A stretch of 64,000 bases of DNA, from assembly GCF_900156475.1 (NCBI RefSeq), contig NZ_FTNR01000007.1:161007-225006 (forward strand), written 5' to 3'. A program made the translations under genes and the position numbers. Under the pieces are notes generated by a model. It searched no databases. It saw only the letters and a program-made list of their open reading frames with translations, and was not told where the DNA came from. Below, in pieces: positions 42,717-51,565 of the stretch (position 1 is the first letter of the stretch; every line of letters starts with the position of its first letter). This DNA comes from Natronorubrum thiooxidans (lineage in GTDB: Archaea > Halobacteriota > Halobacteria > Halobacteriales > Natrialbaceae).

Positions 42717-43705
42717 TGAACCGAACACCCTCCTCACGCACGATCCAGGCCGGCGTCATCGGCGTCGGATCCATGGGTGAGAACCACGCGCGCGTGTACA
42801 GAGACGTACCAACTGTCGACCTCGCTGGTGTCACTGACCACGACGACGACGTTGCACGTCAGGTTGCCGACGAGTACGATACCGAGCCGGTCACGTTCGA
42901 GACACTCCTCGATCGCTGTGATGTCGTCACCGTCGCCGTTCCGACACGGGCACACTACGAGGTCGTCTCGAACTGTCTGGAGGCCGGCGTCCACACCCTC
43001 GTCGAGAAACCGATCGCCGAAACGGTCGACCAGGGCCGCCGCTTGGCAGATCTGGCCCGAAAGAACGGTCTCGTCCTGCAAGTCGGGCATATCGAGCGGT
43101 TCAACCCCGCCGTTCGGACGGTCACTGAACTGATCGACGACCTCGAGGTGATCAGCCTCGAGGCCGAACGACTGGGTCCGCCGATCGATCGAACAGCACC
43201 GGGAAACGTCGTCTTCGATCTGATGGTTCACGACGTCGACATCGTCGACTCCATGCTCGATGCACAGCTGGACTCGGTCACTGCAATGGGGACCGACGAC
43301 GGCCAGTACGCCACGGCGACGATCCAGTACGACGACGTGGTCGCCTCGCTGACCGCGAGCCGAGTCACGCAGAAGAAAGTCCGCAAGCTCACCGTCACCG
43401 CTCGCGACTGTCTTGTCGAAGTCGACTACTTACAGCAGTCCGTCCTGATTCACCGGGACTCGTACCCGGAGTATCTCACGGACGACGGGACGCGTCGCTA
43501 TCGCCACGAGAGCGTCGTCGAACGACCTCGGGTCGACAACGGCGAGCCGCTTCGCCACGAACTCGAGGCGTTCATCGAGGCCGTTCGAACCGGCTCGGGG
43601 CCGGTCGTGACTGCCGAAGACGGAATTAAGGCCCTCGAGACGGTCCAGCTAATCGATTCGATCATCGCCGAGGAGAAAGAAAAGCCCGAGGTGAAAGCGC
43701 GATGA
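42716..43705 (+). CDS. Gfo/Idh/MocA family oxidoreductase (WbpB-like)
   Basis: A 329-residue two-domain dehydrogenase. The Rossmann motif is AGVIGVGSMGENHARVY, the conserved EKP is HTLVEKPIAETVDQG, and the second-domain signature is QVGHIERFNPAVR. In the WbpA-E pathway this enzyme oxidises C3 of UDP-GlcNAcA to give the substrate for the aminotransferase. Gene order and overlaps (1 nt upstream, 4 nt downstream) support one operon. Confidence 0.88.
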   Translation: MNRTPSSRTIQAGVIGVGSMGENHARVYRDVPTVDLAGVTDHDDDVARQVADEYDTEPVTFETLLDRCDVVTVAVPTRAHYEVVSNCLEAGVHTLVEKPIAETVDQGRRLADLARKNGLVLQVGHIERFNPAVRTVTELIDDLEVISLEAERLGPPIDRTAPGNVVFDLMVHDVDIVDSMLDAQLDSVTAMGTDDGQYATATIQYDDVVASLTASRVTQKKVRKLTVTARDCLVEVDYLQQSVLIHRDSYPEYLTDDGTRRYRHESVVERPRVDNGEPLRHELEAFIEAVRTGSGPVVTAEDGIKALETVQLIDSIIAEEKEKPEVKAR

Positions 43706-45216
43706 GTCCCGACACCACGGACGACGGATCGGCCACGGGACTCTACGGTTCGACGGCGTCACCGGCGCGCCAGCGCCACCTGCTCACGTCCGGACACATC
43801 CCGATTGCCGTCTACGGACTCGGAAAGATGGGGCTCCCCCTCGCGGGCGTCTACGCCGAAACGACGGGGAACGTCACCGGCGTCGACATCGACCCCGATG
43901 TCGTTGCGACGATCAACAGCGGAACGAGCCACGTCGTCGGCGAGCCGGGACTCGAGGCACTCGTCGCCGAGCAGGTCGAGCGCGGTCGGCTCGAGGCGAC
44001 GACCGACGGCTCCGCCGCGGCAGCCGACGCGCGAGTGCACGTAATCATCGTCCCGACGCTGATCGACGACGATGGCGAGCCGACCCTCACGACGGTCGAG
44101 TCGGTGATCGACGACATCGCGGCCGGCCTCTCGCCCGGCGATCTGGTCATCGCCGAATCGACGCTGCCGCCGGGGTCCTGTCGCGACGTCCTCGAGCCAC
44201 ATCTGGTCGAAAAAAGCGGCCTCGAGGCCGACGAGTTCGGACTCGCCTTTTGCCCGGAGCGAACGTCCTCGGGGACGGCGCTGCGGGACATTCGCGGTCA
44301 GTACCCGAAGGTCGTCGGCGGGATCGACGCGGAGAGCACGCGGGCCGCGACGGTCGTCTACGACGAACTCTCGGACAACGAAGTCCATCCAGTCTCGGAC
44401 GCGACGACGGCGGAAGCCGTCAAAGTGTTCGAAGGGGTCTACCGCGACGTCAACATCGCGCTGGCAAACGAACTCGGTCGGCTCGCCGACGAACTCGAGA
44501 TTTCGGTCCGCGAAGCCATCCAGACCGCCAACGACTTGCCGATGTGTCAGCTTCACGATCCCGGGCCGGGCGTCGGCGGCCACTGTATTCCCTACTACCC
44601 GCACTTCCTGTTGTCCCGGATGAACGAGCCGCTGGCCCTGATACGGACCGCCCGACAGGTCAACGACGAGATGCCGTCGGTCGTCGTCGATCGCCTCGAG
44701 CGTGAACTCGCAGCGACCGGGACCGACCTCGCCGACGCGTCGGTCGTCGTCCTCGGGGTGACGTATCGACCGGGTGTCGAGGAGACGCGAGCCTCGCCGG
44801 CGATCGACGTTATCGACGTGTTGACCGCCCGCGATGCTTCGGTTGCCGGTGTCGACCCACTCGTCGATCCGGCCGAGTATGGCGCTCGAGCGGTCGACGT
44901 CGACGACCTCGCCGACGAGGCGTTCGATGCGGCCGTAATCGTGACCCCACACCAGGCGTTCGATCGAATCGCGTGGGCCAACCTCGAGCCGATGGTTGTC
45001 GTCGACGGTCGAGACGCGGTCGATCTCGCGGAGACGCCACATCGAGCGTACACGCTCGGTGGCACGGCAAGCGGTCGAGCGCCGACGGCCGAGAACGACG
45101 GTGACGACACCGCTTCGACGGACGACCAGTCGCTGACGGCGGACGGTGGCGCGGCTGATCGACCGACCGATTCCGGCCCCGGTCCCGGCACCCCCGATGG
45201 AGGAGACGATGTATAA
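43702..45216 (+). CDS. Nucleotide sugar dehydrogenase (UDP-GlcNAc/ManNAc 6-dehydrogenase type)
   Basis: A 504-residue UDP-sugar dehydrogenase. NAD-binding region IAVYGLGKMGLPLAGVYAE; catalytic Cys in GPGVGGHCIPYYPHF; FCPERTSSG; C-terminal UDP-binding domain VVVLGVTYRPGVEETRASPA. It oxidises a UDP-N-acetyl-hexosamine to the uronic acid (WbpA/WecC-like). An extra acidic tail of about 55 residues follows the domain. Its stop overlaps the glycosyltransferase start. Confidence 0.92.
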   Translation: MSPDTTDDGSATGLYGSTASPARQRHLLTSGHIPIAVYGLGKMGLPLAGVYAETTGNVTGVDIDPDVVATINSGTSHVVGEPGLEALVAEQVERGRLEATTDGSAAAADARVHVIIVPTLIDDDGEPTLTTVESVIDDIAAGLSPGDLVIAESTLPPGSCRDVLEPHLVEKSGLEADEFGLAFCPERTSSGTALRDIRGQYPKVVGGIDAESTRAATVVYDELSDNEVHPVSDATTAEAVKVFEGVYRDVNIALANELGRLADELEISVREAIQTANDLPMCQLHDPGPGVGGHCIPYYPHFLLSRMNEPLALIRTARQVNDEMPSVVVDRLERELAATGTDLADASVVVLGVTYRPGVEETRASPAIDVIDVLTARDASVAGVDPLVDPAEYGARAVDVDDLADEAFDAAVIVTPHQAFDRIAWANLEPMVVVDGRDAVDLAETPHRAYTLGGTASGRAPTAENDGDDTASTDDQSLTADGGAADRPTDSGPGPGTPDGGDDV

Positions 45217-46270
45217 AGGAAAGCGAATCGGCGTCGTCGTCACGGCCTACAACGAGGATGCGTTCGTCGGGCGCGTCATCGAGACCGTTCCGGACTTCGT
45301 CGACCGGATCTACGCCGTCGATGACGCCTCACCGGACGACAGTTGGGACGTGATCCAGCGGGTTGGCTCACGGATCAACGAGCGTGCTGATCTCGAACCC
45401 GAACTCACCGTCACCGACGGCGGTGACGCGAGGCGCGTCGTCCCGATCCGTCACGAGGAAAATCGTGGGTACGGCGCTGCGGTCAAGACGGGCTACAGAC
45501 ACGCTGTTGCAGACGAGATGGATGTCGTCGCCGTGTTGAACGGCGATGGCCAGATGGACCCCGAGATCCTGGATCGAATCATCGACCCCGTTGTCGAGGG
45601 CGAGGCCGACTACGCCAAAGGCAACCGACTGCTCAATCCGGACGACCGCGACGGCATGTCCTCGTTCCGGTTTCTCGGCAACGCGATGCTGACCGGTCTC
45701 TCGAAGTTCGCGTCGGGGTACTGGACGATCGGTGATCCCCAGAACGGCTACACCGCGATTTCCCGTGAGACGATCGAGCAACTCGATCTCGAGGCGATCA
45801 CTGATCGGTATGGCTTTCTCAATCACATCCTCACGCATCTCAACGTCCACGAGCGCCGTGTCGCAGACGTTCCGATGACGGCAATATACGGCAACGAGGA
45901 GAGCAGTATCCGCTACGTTCCGTTCATCCAGTTCGTGTCGTTGTTGTTGCTTCGGAGCTTCCTCTGGCGACTGAAAACCCGCTATGTGGTCCAGGAGTTC
46001 CATCCAGCCGTCGTCTTCTATGGCACCGGCATCGCCGGCCTCGTTGGTGGGTGTGCTGGACTCGGTGGCTCGATCGCGCGGAGCCTCCGTGGGAAAGGTG
46101 GCTTCGGTGGTGCGGTCGGTTCGTTCGTGGCCACGTTGCTCGGACTGATCGCACTCGGAATGGGAATCTGGCTCGACACGGAAGAGAACAAACCACTCGA
46201 AACGATCAGCGACGAGCACGCCGGGGCGGAGCTCGATACCGAACCGAAAACACCTCAGTCGATCGAATAG
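45209..46270 (+). CDS. Family 2 glycosyltransferase with C-terminal membrane helices
   Basis: A 353-residue GT-A enzyme: GVVVTAYNEDAFVGRVIETVP, VDDASPDDS, VVAVLNGDGQMDPE (DxD-type), and PQNGYTAISRETIEQLDL. Two C-terminal hydrophobic helices (VVFYGTGIAGLVGGCAGL; GSFVATLLGLIALGMGIWL) would hold it at the membrane. It resembles polyprenyl-phosphate glycosyltransferases (AglJ/DPM-like) and probably starts or extends a lipid-linked glycan with the operon's sugar. ATG 45209 lies inside the previous gene's end (8-nt overlap); ATG 45197 is the alternative. Confidence 0.88.
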   Translation: MYKGKRIGVVVTAYNEDAFVGRVIETVPDFVDRIYAVDDASPDDSWDVIQRVGSRINERADLEPELTVTDGGDARRVVPIRHEENRGYGAAVKTGYRHAVADEMDVVAVLNGDGQMDPEILDRIIDPVVEGEADYAKGNRLLNPDDRDGMSSFRFLGNAMLTGLSKFASGYWTIGDPQNGYTAISRETIEQLDLEAITDRYGFLNHILTHLNVHERRVADVPMTAIYGNEESSIRYVPFIQFVSLLLLRSFLWRLKTRYVVQEFHPAVVFYGTGIAGLVGGCAGLGGSIARSLRGKGGFGGAVGSFVATLLGLIALGMGIWLDTEENKPLETISDEHAGAELDTEPKTPQSIE

Positions 46271-46369
46271 CCGCATCGTTACGGCGGAGTCAGCTCTCTC
46301 TGGATAACTCAGGAACACTGCTATGTGAAACCAATGCCCTCCAGTTTCACAAACGATGATCAACCCCGC

Positions 46370-47548
46370 TCAGACCACGTCGTCGGCCCGTAACTGCTCG
46401 ATCTCCCCACTCGAGTAGCCAAGCGCCGCTAACACATCGTCCGTATCCTCACCGAGGTTGGGCATCGGTTCGGCCGCGAACTCGAGCGTATCCGAGTCAA
46501 TCGGAGTGTCGATGTAGGGAATTGGACCGTCCTCGGTCTCGAGGTCTTTGACCAGGTCGAGATGGTCAGTCTGTGGATGCTCGAGGACGTCGTCGAGGTG
46601 GTTGACGTCACCCCACGGAATGCCGGCCTCGTCGAGTCGATCGGCCCAGTAGTCCCGGGGCTGGTCAGCGATGAGCGACTCGACCGTCGGCTCGAGGGCG
46701 TCGCGGTTTTCGACGCGGTCCTCGTTAGTTGCGAAGCGCTCGTCTTCGAGCAGGTCGGGTCGCTCGAGGACGGCCTCACAGAGCAGTTCCCAGTGGGCCT
46801 CGCTGAGGATGGCGAAGTTGATATATTGGTCGTCGGCCGTCTCGTGGGGGCCGTAAGGGGTCAGGAGGTGGTGGCGCATCCCGATCCGCTCGGGAAGTTC
46901 GTCGTTGTGCCAGAACTTCTGAGGGAAGTAGCCGAGCCACGAGAGCATCCCACCGAACATCGTAACGTCGAGTTCCTGGCCCTCGCCGGTGCGTTCGCGA
47001 TGGAAGAGCGCGAGCAGCGTCGAGATCGTGCCGTAGGTCGCGGCGTTGATATCACAGACGCTCAGCGGGATCTTGGCCGGGGCATCCGGCGAGCCGTTCA
47101 TCAGGATGAGTCCGGTTTCACCCTGCATGACCATATCGTAGGCCTTGCGGTCGCTGTAGGGACCGTCCCGGCCGTATCCGGAGATGTTCAGATAAATGAT
47201 ATCCTCGCTGGTCTCGACGACATCATCGTAGCCGACACCGAGGCGGTCGACGACGCCCGGCGAGTAGTTCTGGACGACGACGTCGGCCTCGTCAACGAGT
47301 TCGTGAAAGATGGCGGTCCCCTCGTCGCTCTTGAGGTTCAACTCGACACTCAGTTTGTTGCGGTCGACCCAGACGTGCGCCGAGGAGTCGCCGTCGACGA
47401 CCGAATCCCAGTGGCGATTAACGTCGCCGACGCCGGGGCGTTCGACCTTGATTACTTCCGCGCCGAAATCGCCAAGCAGCCGGGTACACAGCGGCGCGCT
47501 GATCCCGCTCTCGAGACTGACGACCGTGATATCCTCGAGTGCGAGCAC
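46370..47548 (-). CDS. CaiB/BaiF family III CoA-transferase
   Basis: A 392-residue family III CoA-transferase. Family segments: ESGISAPLCTRLLGDFGAEVIKVERP, NKLSVELNLKSDEG, NISGYGRDGPYSDRKAYDMVMQGETG with the catalytic Asp in AYDM, and AATYGTISTLLALFHRERTGEGQ. It moves CoA between a carboxylic acid and an acyl-CoA. The GTG at 47548 follows the MaoC stop by 2 bases and has GGAGG 10 nt upstream, so it is chosen over the ATG at 47590. With MaoC and acyl-CoA dehydrogenase upstream it probably serves one catabolic route (dicarboxylate or branched acid). Confidence 0.9.
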   Translation of the reverse strand: MLALEDITVVSLESGISAPLCTRLLGDFGAEVIKVERPGVGDVNRHWDSVVDGDSSAHVWVDRNKLSVELNLKSDEGTAIFHELVDEADVVVQNYSPGVVDRLGVGYDDVVETSEDIIYLNISGYGRDGPYSDRKAYDMVMQGETGLILMNGSPDAPAKIPLSVCDINAATYGTISTLLALFHRERTGEGQELDVTMFGGMLSWLGYFPQKFWHNDELPERIGMRHHLLTPYGPHETADDQYINFAILSEAHWELLCEAVLERPDLLEDERFATNEDRVENRDALEPTVESLIADQPRDYWADRLDEAGIPWGDVNHLDDVLEHPQTDHLDLVKDLETEDGPIPYIDTPIDSDTLEFAAEPMPNLGEDTDDVLAALGYSSGEIEQLRADDVV

Positions 47549-47550
47549 AG

Positions 47551-48141
47551 TTACAGGTCCTCCGGCTGTGTGCCGATTCCCTCGGGCCAACCCGGCGGCT
47601 CGGCGGCCGACGGGTCGGCGTGGCTGCGTTTGAGGACCATCGGCGTTCGCTCGAGGCTCAACACGAGATCGCCGTGTTGGTTGTACGCCCGGAGTTCGGT
47701 TTCGACGATGCCGACGTGATCCCGGGACTCGAGTTCGCGTTTGTGCAGGACCTCGCTTTCGGCGAAGATCGTATCGCCGTGGAAGACGGGATTGTGGTGG
47801 CGGATATCGTCGTAGCCGAGATTGGCCGTGGCGTTGACCGAGATATCGATGACGCTCATCCCGACTGCGAGCGCGATGACGAATGTGCCGTCGACGAGGC
47901 GTTCGCCGAACTCCGTCTCGGCCGCGTAGGCCTCGTTGAAGTGCATCGGATTGAGATTCATCGTCACGTTCGTCATCCAGACGTTGTCCGTCTCAGTGAC
48001 GGTGCGCCCGAACGGATGTTTGTAAATGTCACCGACCTCGAAATCCTCGTAGTAGCGGCCGTGCCAGCCGGAGACGAGTCGCTTTTCGGTCGGTTCGTCG
48101 TCAGTAGCGTCTGTATCGGTGGTTTCGTCTGTATCGGACAT
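47551..48141 (-). CDS. MaoC family (hotdog-fold) dehydratase
   Basis: A 196-residue single-hotdog protein. The hydratase helix YYEDFEVGDIYKHPFGRTVTETDN and NLNPMHFNEAYAAETEFGERLVDG are typical of MaoC/R-hydratase proteins (D-x-N-P-x-H-like pattern as NLNPMHF). It likely hydrates a 2-enoyl-CoA made by the neighbouring acyl-CoA dehydrogenase. Mesaconyl-CoA or itaconyl-CoA hydration is possible given the CoA-transferase neighbour, but not shown. ATG 48139-48141 is used. Confidence 0.87.
   Translation of the reverse strand: MSDTDETTDTDATDDEPTEKRLVSGWHGRYYEDFEVGDIYKHPFGRTVTETDNVWMTNVTMNLNPMHFNEAYAAETEFGERLVDGTFVIALAVGMSVIDISVNATANLGYDDIRHHNPVFHGDTIFAESEVLHKRELESRDHVGIVETELRAYNQHGDLVLSLERTPMVLKRSHADPSAAEPPGWPEGIGTQPEDL
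47559..47563 (-). promoter_or_regulatory. Shine-Dalgarno of the CoA-transferase gene
   Basis: GGAGG on the minus strand lies 10 nt before GTG 47548 and within the end of the MaoC gene. It decides the internal start of this operon gene. Confidence 0.6.
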
Positions 48142-48181
48142 GATTCGTGGGGTGGTTCTGGTGACAGTAGTTGGTGAGTCG

Positions 48182-49435
48182 TCAGTACGAGCGCGGGAGT
48201 CCAAGCACGTTCTCGCCGAGATAGTTCAGCGCCAGCTGCTGGGTGATCGGCACCAGCCGCGTCAGGCGTGCTTCCCGGAAGTAGCGTTCGACGTCGTACT
48301 CCCTCGCGACGCCGAACCCGCCGTGAGTCTGGACCGCCGCGTCGGCCGCTTCGTAAGCCGCGTCCGCAGCGAGGAACTTCGCCGCGTTCGCGTACGCCCC
48401 GAGATCGACGTCCTCGTCCGAGGCGGCGCGGTCCGCAGCGTTGTAGGTTAGCTGTTTTGCGGCCTGCAGGCGAGCGTAGGCTTCCGCTAGCGGGTGCTGA
48501 ATCGCCTGGTTCGAGCCGATGGCGCGGTCGAAGACCTCCCGGTCGGTGGCGTACTCGACTGCACGCTCGAGTGCCAGCCGACCTAACCCGATACACTCGG
48601 CGGCGATGACGAGTCGCTCCTCGTTCAGCCCGTCGAGCACCTGATAGAAGCCCTCGCCCTCGACACCAATGAGATTCTCCGCGGGCACGCGGAGGTCGTC
48701 GAACCAGAGTTCGAACGAGTGAACGAACTCGCTCGCCGATTTGGGGATCGACTCCATCTCGAGGGCTCCCTGATTGTGGGCATCCTCGAGGTCGACGAGA
48801 AACATCGAGATGCCGTGGGTTCGTTTCTCGACCTCGGCCTGCGGTGTCGTCCGCGCAACGACGACGACGTAATCCGAGACGTCGACGCGGGAGGTCCAGA
48901 TCTTCTGGCCGTTGATGACGTACTCGTCGCCGTCTTTTGCCGCGGCCGCGTCGCTTCGTTCCGCGGCGCGATACGCCTCGCTTTTCTCCGCTCGCGTCTC
49001 GATCGCCGTCGAGTTCGAGCCGGCGTTTGGCTCTGTCAGCCCAAACGCCTGAATCGACCGCTCGCCGTTTGCGACGTGGGGAAGCAGGTCCTGCTTCAGT
49101 TCATCGCTCGCGTATTCGACGATCGGCACGGAGTTGTAGACGCCGCCGTGGACGGCCTGTGCAGCGCTGAAGCCGCCGCCGTTGGCAGCGATTTCTTCCA
49201 TCATGACGACGGTTTCCTGGGTTCCCATCCCCGCGCCGCCGTACGCTTCGGGAACGAGAATTCCCATCCAGCCGTGGTCTGCGAGCGCATCGACGAACTC
49301 GTGTGGGTATTCTCCGTCTGCAGCTCGTTGCCGCCAGTACTCGTGGTCGAAATCCGAACAGATATCGCCGATACTCGAGCGGACGAGCTGTTGGCTCTCG
49401 GTGAGTGCAACCGCATCGCACAGGAGTCGGGCCAT
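48182..49435 (-). CDS. Acyl-CoA dehydrogenase
   Basis: A complete 417-residue FAD enzyme: AYGGAGMGTQETVVMMEEIA, QAFGLTEPNAGSNS, YVINGQKIWTSRVDVSDYVVVVART, FDDLRVPAENLIG, and LAEAYARLQAAKQL. The C-terminal helix has TYNAADRAAS...AQTHGGFGVAREYDVERYFREARL-type sequence. The usual catalytic Glu region near QTHGGFG appears in the short form of the isovaleryl/glutaryl group. It is first in an operon with MaoC and CaiB genes. Substrate unknown. Confidence 0.92.
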   Translation of the reverse strand: MARLLCDAVALTESQQLVRSSIGDICSDFDHEYWRQRAADGEYPHEFVDALADHGWMGILVPEAYGGAGMGTQETVVMMEEIAANGGGFSAAQAVHGGVYNSVPIVEYASDELKQDLLPHVANGERSIQAFGLTEPNAGSNSTAIETRAEKSEAYRAAERSDAAAAKDGDEYVINGQKIWTSRVDVSDYVVVVARTTPQAEVEKRTHGISMFLVDLEDAHNQGALEMESIPKSASEFVHSFELWFDDLRVPAENLIGVEGEGFYQVLDGLNEERLVIAAECIGLGRLALERAVEYATDREVFDRAIGSNQAIQHPLAEAYARLQAAKQLTYNAADRAASDEDVDLGAYANAAKFLAADAAYEAADAAVQTHGGFGVAREYDVERYFREARLTRLVPITQQLALNYLGENVLGLPRSY

Positions 49436-49546
49436 CGGGTAGGTGTCGTCAGGTCAGAAGAAAAACGTTCTGTCGCAGACGGTGTCTCGATTATCGAGCC
49501 GGACTCGCTACGAGCCCGCTCGAATCTGCCTACATCCTCGAGTGTC

Positions 49547-49897
49547 TCACTCAGTGGCTCGCTGCTCGTACGTGTCGCCGACACGGTCGGCATTCGGACC
49601 GAACTCGGCCTCGAGGAGGTCCGGCACGTCCTCGGGCTGGACGTCGGAGTACCACTCGTTGCGCGGCTGAATCGCAAGCGCAGTGCCACCCTCGCTACAG
49701 AGCCCCAGACACTGGGTCTCCGTCACCGAAATCGGCGACCAGAACGCGTTACGGTCGCGGAGCCACGATTTGATCGCCTCGACGGTTTCCTTTCCGCCGG
49801 CGTCGGCACAGCAAGCGTACTCACCGTTGCGGTCGGTCGTGCAGACGAACACCTGTGCCTCGAGTCGGTCCCGTTGATGGTCGGTTCGGCGTTTCAT
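49547..49897 (-). CDS. Thioredoxin-like [2Fe-2S] ferredoxin
   Basis: A 116-residue protein with the Cys pattern of the thioredoxin-like ferredoxins: FVCTTDRNGEYACCADAGG and TETQCLGLCSEGG, then a short C-terminal segment (IQPRNEWYSDVQPEDVPDLLE). Four of these Cys would bind a [2Fe-2S] cluster. It resembles the (2Fe-2S) ferredoxin domain proteins that donate electrons in cobalamin or anaerobic pathways; its partner is unknown. Confidence 0.85.
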   Translation of the reverse strand: MKRRTDHQRDRLEAQVFVCTTDRNGEYACCADAGGKETVEAIKSWLRDRNAFWSPISVTETQCLGLCSEGGTALAIQPRNEWYSDVQPEDVPDLLEAEFGPNADRVGDTYEQRATE

Positions 49898-50207
49898 CTG
49901 TTACCTGGCCGGAAGACGGACCAAATCGAAACGCGATCGTTTATCGCCATGAAATTTAATTGTTGTTACCGAAAGTGTATTTGTAAAGGTTGTGGTTCAC
50001 GGCATACTGTCTCGTGATCACACAGACAGTCCCCCCGCAATAGCCCGCTGAAATCTGATGTCCAGTTACGAGTGCTCCGGCTCGGTTGGCGTATCTATAG
50101 AGAAGCACAGTATTAGTGGGTATATGGCGAGTAACCGAGCCAACTGCCGGATAACGAAATTGTTTTCCTATGGGTCACGCTTGAGTCGACTATCAACGAG
50201 TCCATGA
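49898..50207. other. Divergent promoter region between the ferredoxin and antiporter operon
   Basis: About 310 bases with AT-rich patches near 49960-50000 and 50140-50175, which should contain promoters for both sides. No gene is supported. Confidence 0.35.
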
Positions 50208-51281
50208 ATGTCCACCGACGGTCACGAAGAAGGGGAGATCGCCGTGGCGGCTGACCGACTACTCGTGCCGCTGTCGGATACAGTGACCGTCCGGCAGACG
50301 GTCGGCTACGCGGTCCGCTCTGGCCTTGAGGACGCCGGCGAACTCGCCATCCATCTCGTTGTCGCGTTACCCCACGAGGCGAGCTTGCCTGAGAGTCGAC
50401 AACGCACAGCGGAAGCCGAAGAGTTGCTCTCGAAGGCCGAAAACTGGGTGCAAGAGGATGCTGGCAGCGCGTCAGTAACGATCAAAACCACGCTGCTCGG
50501 AACAGACGAGTATCTCTTCGGACCTCGTGACTTCGCCGAGACGTTCAACGACTACGCACAGGAACACGATATCGACCTGATCGTGCTCGACCCGGAGTAC
50601 CAACCCGGGTCGACGGCTCAGATACTCCAGTCCGTCGAACTCGAACTCGACGCGGTCGGGTTGGCCTACGACGAGGCACCGGTCGAGAGACCGGCCCGTC
50701 ACCAGCGGTTGGTCGGTGACGTGAGCGAACGCTTCGATCGGTTGTTCGCGATGTTCTGGATCTCCTACGGATTCTATCTCGTCCTCGGAGATCCGACGTA
50801 CTGGTTCGATCTCGTCACCGGTGCGGCAGTCGCCGGCATCGTCTCGCTGTCACTCGCGCACGTTACGTTCACGTTCCCGCTCGATCGTGTCCAATCACCG
50901 ATCCGAGCGATCCGGTTCGGGCTCTATATTCCCTATCTCATCTGGGAGATCGTCAAGGCCAATATCGCAGTGTCAGCCGTTATCCTGCGACCGTCGATGC
51001 CTATCGAACCCACCATGACACGGATCAACACCCGCGTCAGGGGTGGGCTCCCGCTGCTCGCATTAGCCAACAGCATCACACTCACGCCCGGCACACTGAC
51101 GGTCCGGGCCGACGATCAGCGACTGATCGTTCATACGCTGATCCCGTCTGCACGTGATGATCTCTTCGATGGCGGCCTCGAGCGAGCCATCAGGTTCGTC
51201 TTCTACGGTCGTGAGTCGGCGGCGATTCCGACGCCGCGCGAGCGCGGTGACACAGAGATCATCGGGGGTGACGACCAGTGA
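50208..51281 (+). CDS. mrpE: Cation:proton antiporter subunit E with N-terminal USP-like domain
   Basis: In this 357-residue protein, a UspA-like N-terminal domain (LLVPLSDTVTVRQTVGYAV...IDLIVLDPEYQPG) precedes the MrpE/MnhE membrane part from about residue 190: FWISYGFYLVLGDPTYWFDLVTG, IWEIVKANIAVSAVI and LPLLALANSITLTPGTLTV. MrpE is part of the Mrp Na+/H+ antiporter complex. The added USP domain is larger than bacterial MrpE (about 160 residues) and could sense nucleotides (inference). Its stop overlaps the next start (GTGA). Confidence 0.9.
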   Translation: MSTDGHEEGEIAVAADRLLVPLSDTVTVRQTVGYAVRSGLEDAGELAIHLVVALPHEASLPESRQRTAEAEELLSKAENWVQEDAGSASVTIKTTLLGTDEYLFGPRDFAETFNDYAQEHDIDLIVLDPEYQPGSTAQILQSVELELDAVGLAYDEAPVERPARHQRLVGDVSERFDRLFAMFWISYGFYLVLGDPTYWFDLVTGAAVAGIVSLSLAHVTFTFPLDRVQSPIRAIRFGLYIPYLIWEIVKANIAVSAVILRPSMPIEPTMTRINTRVRGGLPLLALANSITLTPGTLTVRADDQRLIVHTLIPSARDDLFDGGLERAIRFVFYGRESAAIPTPRERGDTEIIGGDDQ

Positions 51282-51565
51282 TTCCGAGTGGTATAACCAT
51301 CGAGGAGGTCTTCCTCGGAGCAGGTACACTGTTCGTTGTCCTCGCGATCATGGTCTTTTATCGTGCAGTCGCCGGGCCGACGACGCAGGACCGCCTGCTC
51401 GCGGTGAACGTCCTCGGGACGAACACGGTCGTGATCCTTGCCCTGCTCGCGGCGGGCCTCGATCAGTCGTGGTTCCTCGATGTGGCACTGATCTACGCCC
51501 TGCTGAACTTCCTGATGGCAATCGCCATCTCGAAGTTCACCGTCGAACGAGGTGGTGTACTGTGA
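51278..51565 (+). CDS. mrpF: Cation:proton antiporter subunit F
   Basis: A 95-residue three-helix protein: FLGAGTLFVVLAIMVFYRAVAGPTTQDRLLAVN, NTVVILALLAAGL and DVALIYALLNFLMAIAISKF. The AVAGPT-x-x-DRLLA motif is the MrpF signature. It starts at GTG, overlapping the mrpE stop. Confidence 0.9.
   Translation: MIPSGITIEEVFLGAGTLFVVLAIMVFYRAVAGPTTQDRLLAVNVLGTNTVVILALLAAGLDQSWFLDVALIYALLNFLMAIAISKFTVERGGVL

Noticed and set aside
43759..45243. Minus-strand frame opposite the UDP-sugar dehydrogenase
   Set aside because: Mirror frame of a gene with clear NAD and Cys motifs in an operon.
46562..50017. Long plus-strand frames opposite the CaiB, MaoC and acyl-CoA dehydrogenase genes
   Set aside because: Shadows of three recognised enzymes; no motifs.
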